NCBI GenBank assembly: GCA_024278215.1
Contig: JAJRTR010000140.1
Coordinates: forward strand, 8,612-72,611
Source of the DNA: a bacterium
GTDB lineage: Bacteria; UBP15; UBA6099; JAJRTR01
Length of the DNA: 64,000 bases
Direction of reading: 5' to 3'
Below are positions 60,939 to 64,000 of this stretch, piece by piece. Within the stretch, counting starts at the first letter, position 1; each line of letters starts with the position of its first letter. The notes under the pieces were generated by a model. The model did not search any database. It was not told where the DNA came from and saw only the letters and a list, made by a program, of their open reading frames with translations. The position numbers were made by a program, and so were the translations under genes.

Positions 60939-60966
60939 TTGAATCACCTGCCGAATGAGTTATAAT
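60939..60966 (+). promoter_or_regulatory. Promoter of the trxA cluster
   Basis: TTGAAT at 60939, 16 bp, TATAAT at 60961. The predicted leader is about 90 nt before the thioredoxin ATG. Confidence 0.65.
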
Positions 60967-61062
60967 GATGAATTGCTTCTTACTATTTTTCGGTCTTTTT
61001 GAATCAGAAAGTTGTTTAATGTATCTAAATACACAGCAAGAGGATAAGAGGAGGTTTCATCA

Positions 61063-61383
61063 ATGTCTGGATTAGCAGTTAACGCAGAAAATTTCGAAGC
61101 GGAAGTATTAAAGGCAGATGTTCCGGTCGTAGTGGATTTCTACGCGGACTGGTGCGGCCCCTGCAAGATGATGGCGCCGGTGCTCGACCAGCTTTCGGAA
61201 ACACTTGCGGGCAAAGCGAAAATCGCCAAGATGGATGTGGATTCCAACCAGCAACTCGCCGGCAACTACGGCATCAGCAGCATACCGTGTCTCATCCTTT
61301 TTAAAGACGGCAAGGACCAGGACAGACTCGTCGGCTTCAGGCCCGCACCGGATATACAAAAATGGATCGAGAAATATATCTGA
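61063..61383 (+). CDS. trxA: Thioredoxin
   Basis: 106 residues, a standard small thioredoxin. It has the active site DWCGPCKMM, the cis-Pro loop SIPCLILF (a Cys follows the Pro where Thr is usual), and KIAKMDVDSNQQLAGNYGI. It reduces protein disulfides in the cytoplasm. AGAGGAGG lies 8 bp before the ATG. It leads a cluster with a zinc-finger anti-sigma-like gene and a small Cys-rich gene, before a terminator at 61.85 kb. The shared theme of thiols may mean redox control of that zinc finger (inference). Confidence 0.95.
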   Translation: MSGLAVNAENFEAEVLKADVPVVVDFYADWCGPCKMMAPVLDQLSETLAGKAKIAKMDVDSNQQLAGNYGISSIPCLILFKDGKDQDRLVGFRPAPDIQKWIEKYI

Positions 61384-61407
61384 TCCTGTCGGCAGGGAGA
61401 TAGCACC

Positions 61408-61659
61408 ATGCACGATCATGACTTACTGGATTGCTCGAAAATCCTCGAAGGGCTTTCCGATTATATCGACGGAGATGCCGCGCCTGAAATATGCAGGCAG
61501 ATTAAAGCCCATCTCGAGGGATGCAGCGATTGCGACAATTTCGTCGAGACAGTGAAAAAAGTCGTGATCATGTACCGTAGCGAAAAAGAGACAATGACGG
61601 AGGAGGCCAGGATGAAGCTGCACAAAATCCTGGAAGAACAATGCAGGGACAGAATGTAA
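61408..61659 (+). CDS. Zinc-finger (zf-HC2) anti-sigma-like protein
   Basis: 83 residues. The zf-HC2 pattern is complete: Cys 9, then LSDYIDGDA, then HLEGCSDC (His 35, Cys 39, Cys 42). Anti-sigma factors of the ZAS group use this zinc site, and in some (RsrA type) thiol oxidation releases sigma. There is no transmembrane helix, so it is cytoplasmic like RsrA. No sigma factor gene is adjacent, which is unusual. GGGAG is upstream. It lies 24 bp after trxA, and thioredoxin is the natural reductant of such a switch. Confidence 0.85.
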   Translation: MHDHDLLDCSKILEGLSDYIDGDAAPEICRQIKAHLEGCSDCDNFVETVKKVVIMYRSEKETMTEEARMKLHKILEEQCRDRM

Positions 61660-61814
61660 AGGAAAAAGATGAACAGCGACCGGGCATAAAGTGGGAGTGC
61701 CGCAAGCACAATGTCGAGATAAAAGGCGATAATCCGCACTGCCCCAGCCCGAAAGTTCACTGCAAATTCAGGACATCGTGCCTTGTCTTCCACAAGTCAA
61801 TGCTCGACGACTGA
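61641..61814 (+). CDS. Small Cys-rich protein, 57 aa
   Basis: ATG at 61641 (GGAAG 4 bp upstream) overlaps the zf-HC2 gene end by 19 bp, and TGA is at 61814. The product (MQGQNVKEKDEQRPGIKWEC...MLDD) has Cys at 20, 34, 41 and 47 and His at 23, 33, 40 and 51. The pattern WECRKHNVEI, NPHCPSPKVHCKFRTSCLVF suggests a zinc or Fe-S site. Similar short Cys-rich proteins exist in anaerobes, but I cannot name a family. The overlap, spacing and terminator 40 bp downstream support a real third gene of the trxA cluster. Confidence 0.65.
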   Translation: MQGQNVKEKDEQRPGIKWECRKHNVEIKGDNPHCPSPKVHCKFRTSCLVFHKSMLDD

Positions 61815-61853
61815 CTCTGAGCAGCAACTATCAACAGTATTGAAGCATACATG

Positions 61854-61887
61854 GGAAACGTCCGATACGGGCGTTTCCTTTGTTTTT
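61854..61887 (+). terminator. Rho-independent terminator of the trxA cluster
   Basis: GGAAACG, 11-nt loop region, CGTTTCC, then TTTGTTTTT. It lies 40 bp after the small Cys-rich gene. The remainder up to aroF (61888-62029) shows nothing else I can support. Confidence 0.85.
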
Positions 61888-62029
61888 GTGAGCGTTTACG
61901 CGTGTACCCGAAAACACAGTGGCCCCCGGAAACAAACAGGAGAGTTCCGAATAGCATCCTGAACAGCAGATTTTCGTTCAGCCCGCAATATTTAACAATA
62001 CCCGGCCGGAGGATATAATGAATGCCTGA

Positions 62030-62132
62030 GAGCCAAATGCAAAAAAGCACGTCGAGGACGATTTTATGCCGACAACACAGCTATGGACAATTGCAGCCGA
62101 CCGCAGCAGAATCAGAATTTTGCAATTGGCTC
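62030..62132 (+). mobile_element. Palindromic miniature element, copy R5 (internally deleted, 103 bp)
   Basis: GAGCCAAATGCAAAA joins directly to the right half (GCACGTCGAGGACGATTTTA...) and ends ATTTTGCAATTGGCTC. Most of the left arm and the centre are missing. The flanks are CTGA on both sides, a perfect 4-bp duplication. It ends 37 bp before the aroF ATG. Confidence 0.9.
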
Positions 62133-62169
62133 CTGAAAATAGAGCAATAATACAGACTGGAGCAACGAC

Positions 62170-63195
62170 ATGCTGATCGTAATGAGAAATGACGCGACGG
62201 ACAAGCAGATAGAAGCGGTATCGAAAGTCGTAAAGGAAATGGGTTTCACGCCCTACGCCATACCGGGCGGGCAGCGGACGGCGATCGGCGTGCTGGGCAA
62301 TGAGAAGCAGGTGGACTCGGCCCCCCTCGAACGCCTGTCCGGAGTTGTGAACATCATTCACGTCTCGCAGCCGTACAAACTAGTGGGCCGCGAAATGAGG
62401 CAGGAAGATTCAGTCGTCGAAGTCGGTCCGGTGAAGATAGGCGCGGGCCGGCTCGTCGTCATAGCCGGGCCTTGCTCGGTGGAGAGCCGCGAGCAGATGA
62501 TGTCCACAGCGAAATTCGTAGTGAAACAGGGCGCTTCCATCCTGAGGGGCGGCGCGTTCAAGCCGCGCACATCGCCGTATTCTTTCCAGGGCCTGGGCAA
62601 AGAGGGTCTCGACCTGCTCGCCGAAGCCCGCGAAGTGTCGGGGATGCCCTTTGTCACCGAAGTGATGGACGAGTCGTCGCTCGAACAGACTGTAGAGGTT
62701 GCGGACATGCTCCAGATCGGCGCGCGCAATATGCAGAATTTCGCGCTGCTCAAACAAGTCGGGCAGACCGACAAACCAGTACTGCTCAAGCGCGGCATGT
62801 CGGCGACTGTCAAAGATCTGCTCATGGCGGCGGAATACATAATGAGCGAGGGCAACGAAAAGATCGTGCTTTGCGAACGCGGCATAAGGACGTTTTCCGA
62901 CGCATCGCGCAGTACACTTGATATATGCGCGATACCGTCGATAAAAGAAAAAAGTCACCTGCCGCTGCTGGTGGACCCGAGCCATGCGACGGGCGAATGG
63001 AACAAGGTTGCACCCGCAGCCTGCGCCGCTGTCGCGGCGGGGGCGGATGCCATTATGGTCGAGGTGCACCCGCACCCGGAGAAAGCGAAAAGCGATGGCC
63101 CGCAATCGCTCACCTTCGAGCATTTCGAGCAGTTTATGCAGCAGGTGAAAGCGATAGCCGCCGCCGCGGGCAAAGAGCTGTTTGAACTCGGGTAG
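62170..63195 (+). CDS. aroF: DAHP synthase (3-deoxy-7-phosphoheptulonate synthase), type I-beta
   Basis: 341 residues. It condenses PEP with erythrose 4-phosphate, the first step of aromatic amino acid synthesis. An N-terminal ferredoxin-like regulatory domain (MLIVMRNDATDKQIEAVSKVV, about 1-70) precedes the barrel with VIAGPCSVES, ILRGGAFKPRTSPYSFQG, LLKRGMSATVKDLL, CERGIRTF, LLVDPSHATG and IMVEVHPHPEKAKSDGPQSL. All are hallmarks of the AroF/KdsA-like I-beta group. GGAG is 8 bp upstream. The stop is TAG. It is followed 27 bp later by rnhB. Confidence 0.95.
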   Translation: MLIVMRNDATDKQIEAVSKVVKEMGFTPYAIPGGQRTAIGVLGNEKQVDSAPLERLSGVVNIIHVSQPYKLVGREMRQEDSVVEVGPVKIGAGRLVVIAGPCSVESREQMMSTAKFVVKQGASILRGGAFKPRTSPYSFQGLGKEGLDLLAEAREVSGMPFVTEVMDESSLEQTVEVADMLQIGARNMQNFALLKQVGQTDKPVLLKRGMSATVKDLLMAAEYIMSEGNEKIVLCERGIRTFSDASRSTLDICAIPSIKEKSHLPLLVDPSHATGEWNKVAPAACAAVAAGADAIMVEVHPHPEKAKSDGPQSLTFEHFEQFMQQVKAIAAAAGKELFELG

Positions 63196-63222
63196 ATTGC
63201 AACCGAACGGAACGCGATAGAA

Positions 63223-63858
63223 ATGAAAACAAAAAAAACAAGAGGTAGCCGTCCCGGTCATTCGCTGGAGATAGCGGCGAAAACCATTGGACTGAATAAT
63301 GTTGCCGGTGTGGACGAGGCGGGCAGGGGACCTCTCGCGGGACCGGTTGTCGCCGCTGCCGTGATACTGCCTGTGGAAGCAAAAATACTGGACATAAATG
63401 ATTCAAAAAAAGTCGCGCCTGAAAAGCGAGAATTATTATATGATGAAATAATAAATGCTGCCGTGTCGTATAATATCTATTCTGTGGGTGTTGTCGCGGT
63501 CGATAAGCTTAATATATTCTGGGCGGCGATGTATGCCATGAAAAAAGCAGTGCTCGGTCTGAAAACACCTCCTGACATTGTGTATGTCGACGGCCCGAAA
63601 ACCCTGGACATCGACATCCCGCAGGTGGCTGTGAAAAAGGGGGACGCGCTGTGTTTCTCAATTGCGGCAGCGTCGATACTCGCAAAAGTTTCCCGCGACC
63701 GCCGGATGATTGAATACGAAGAAATATATCCGGGATACGGCTTCGCGGCACATAAGGGATACGGAACAAAAGTTCATCTGGAAGCACTCGATTTGCTCGG
63801 CCCCTGCCCTATTCACAGGCGCAGTTTCGGACCGGTGAAGAAAGTTATGGAAGAATAG
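63223..63858 (+). CDS. rnhB: Ribonuclease HII
   Basis: 211 residues. It removes ribonucleotides from DNA-RNA hybrids. Motifs: VAGVDEAGRGPLAGPVVAAAV with the catalytic Asp-Glu, INDSKKVAPEKRELLYDEI, YVDGPK for the third Asp region, SIAAASILAKVSRDRRM and GYGTKVHLEAL. The length and order are standard. Shine-Dalgarno is weak. The stop is TAG. It is followed by a YraN-like gene, a common pairing in bacteria. Confidence 0.95.
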   Translation: MKTKKTRGSRPGHSLEIAAKTIGLNNVAGVDEAGRGPLAGPVVAAAVILPVEAKILDINDSKKVAPEKRELLYDEIINAAVSYNIYSVGVVAVDKLNIFWAAMYAMKKAVLGLKTPPDIVYVDGPKTLDIDIPQVAVKKGDALCFSIAAASILAKVSRDRRMIEYEEIYPGYGFAAHKGYGTKVHLEALDLLGPCPIHRRSFGPVKKVMEE

Positions 63859-63887
63859 ATTTTTCTCCACTGGAGACCTGCAAACCA

Positions 63888-64000
63888 ATGAATGGTTCGC
63901 TTATTGATACAATAAAGAGAAGGCTGGGGCTGGAGACCGATGCCGAAACTCGCGACGGGATTGGCTACCGGCGTAAGGGGCTGGGCGCGCGCGGCGAAAA
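63888..64000 (+). CDS. YraN/UPF0102-like protein, N-terminal part only
   Basis: ATG at 63888; 37 codons are visible before the window ends. RRKGLGARGE is the entry motif of UPF0102 (YraN) proteins, a restriction-endonuclease-like fold. The position right after rnhB fits, since the two are often neighbours. About 27 residues precede the motif, longer than the usual few. The name rests on a short match and on synteny. Confidence 0.6.
   Translation, partial: MNGSLIDTIKRRLGLETDAETRDGIGYRRKGLGARGE

Noticed and set aside
62111-62160. Outward promoter formed by the element's TTGGCT end and TAATAC at R5
   Set aside because: The other copies have no -10-like sequence at the same distance, so it is probably chance.
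34607-63858. Genome-wide reassignment of TAG to an amino acid
   Set aside because: At least nine genes end in TAG at sensible protein ends (for example the receiver at 25346, rmlA, the first Rrf2 gene, cdsA, aroF, rnhB). TAG is a working stop here, so only local readthrough or rare suppression is possible.
1-64000. CRISPR arrays, tRNA or rRNA genes
   Set aside because: No regularly spaced identical repeats were seen; the palindromic copies are kilobases apart. No cloverleaf or rRNA-like stretch was noticed by eye, although a covariance search was not possible.

Overview
This 64 kb window comes from a Gram-negative (diderm) bacterium. The evidence is TolC-type and beta-barrel outer-membrane proteins, a PorV-like barrel with a SPOR domain, many signal peptides and a lipoprotein. 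It reads like an uncultivated, probably anaerobic lineage: HdrD/DsrK-type Fe-S protein, DUF3795/DUF3786 protein, Rrf2 regulators, acyl-CoA dehydrogenase and crotonase. I cannot place it in a phylum. UUG starts recur (flagellin, Rrf2 regulator, ispE). TGA, TAA and TAG are all used as terminal stops. I saw no rRNA, tRNA, CRISPR array or intact transposase.

Layout. 1-6.3 kb (minus): end-truncated exported protein, solitary flagellin with an inserted beta domain, propeller/alpha-toroid exported protein, acyl-CoA dehydrogenase, DUF3795/DUF3786 protein from an apparently leaderless promoter. 7-16 kb: duplicated-domain lipoprotein, exported basic-tail protein, tandem SRPBCC protein, histidine kinase, amidohydrolase, exported HEAGH protein. 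16-24.5 kb (minus): a metallophosphoesterase-fold protein lacking its metal ligands, TolC-like protein with a membrane-anchored partner, two sugar nucleotidyltransferases, a DUF2089/SHOCT pair. 25-34 kb: receiver protein, TPR protein, outer-membrane barrel, urea-transporter/M23 fusion, a three-gene PqqD-like/ATP-grasp/PLP-decarboxylase operon, mtaB.

34.5-40.8 kb (plus) is the most interesting block: Rrf2 regulator, macro-domain protein, heme-b membrane protein, HdrD-like protein fused to a receiver domain, double-PAS histidine kinase, receiver, second Rrf2 regulator. It looks like an electron-transfer complex wired into a two-component system. Both the kinase and the stand-alone receiver carry a single in-frame TAG in otherwise intact genes.

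40.9-64 kb: ispE-TPR-pyrF; a GH2 protein lacking its catalytic barrel core; an AMIN-like exported protein; a dead REP-associated transposase; a CsaB-TagA/WecG fusion; a GH84 enzyme; a crotonase; a paraoxonase-like protein; a barrel+SLH+SPOR envelope protein; argS; cdsA; a trxA/zf-HC2/small Cys-rich protein cluster; aroF, rnhB and the start of a YraN-like gene.

A miniature mobile element runs through the window. It is about 178 bp and nearly a full-length palindrome, with 16-bp terminal inverted repeats. Four copies are flanked by perfect 4-bp target duplications, and four of the five copies sit 27-70 bp upstream of start codons.
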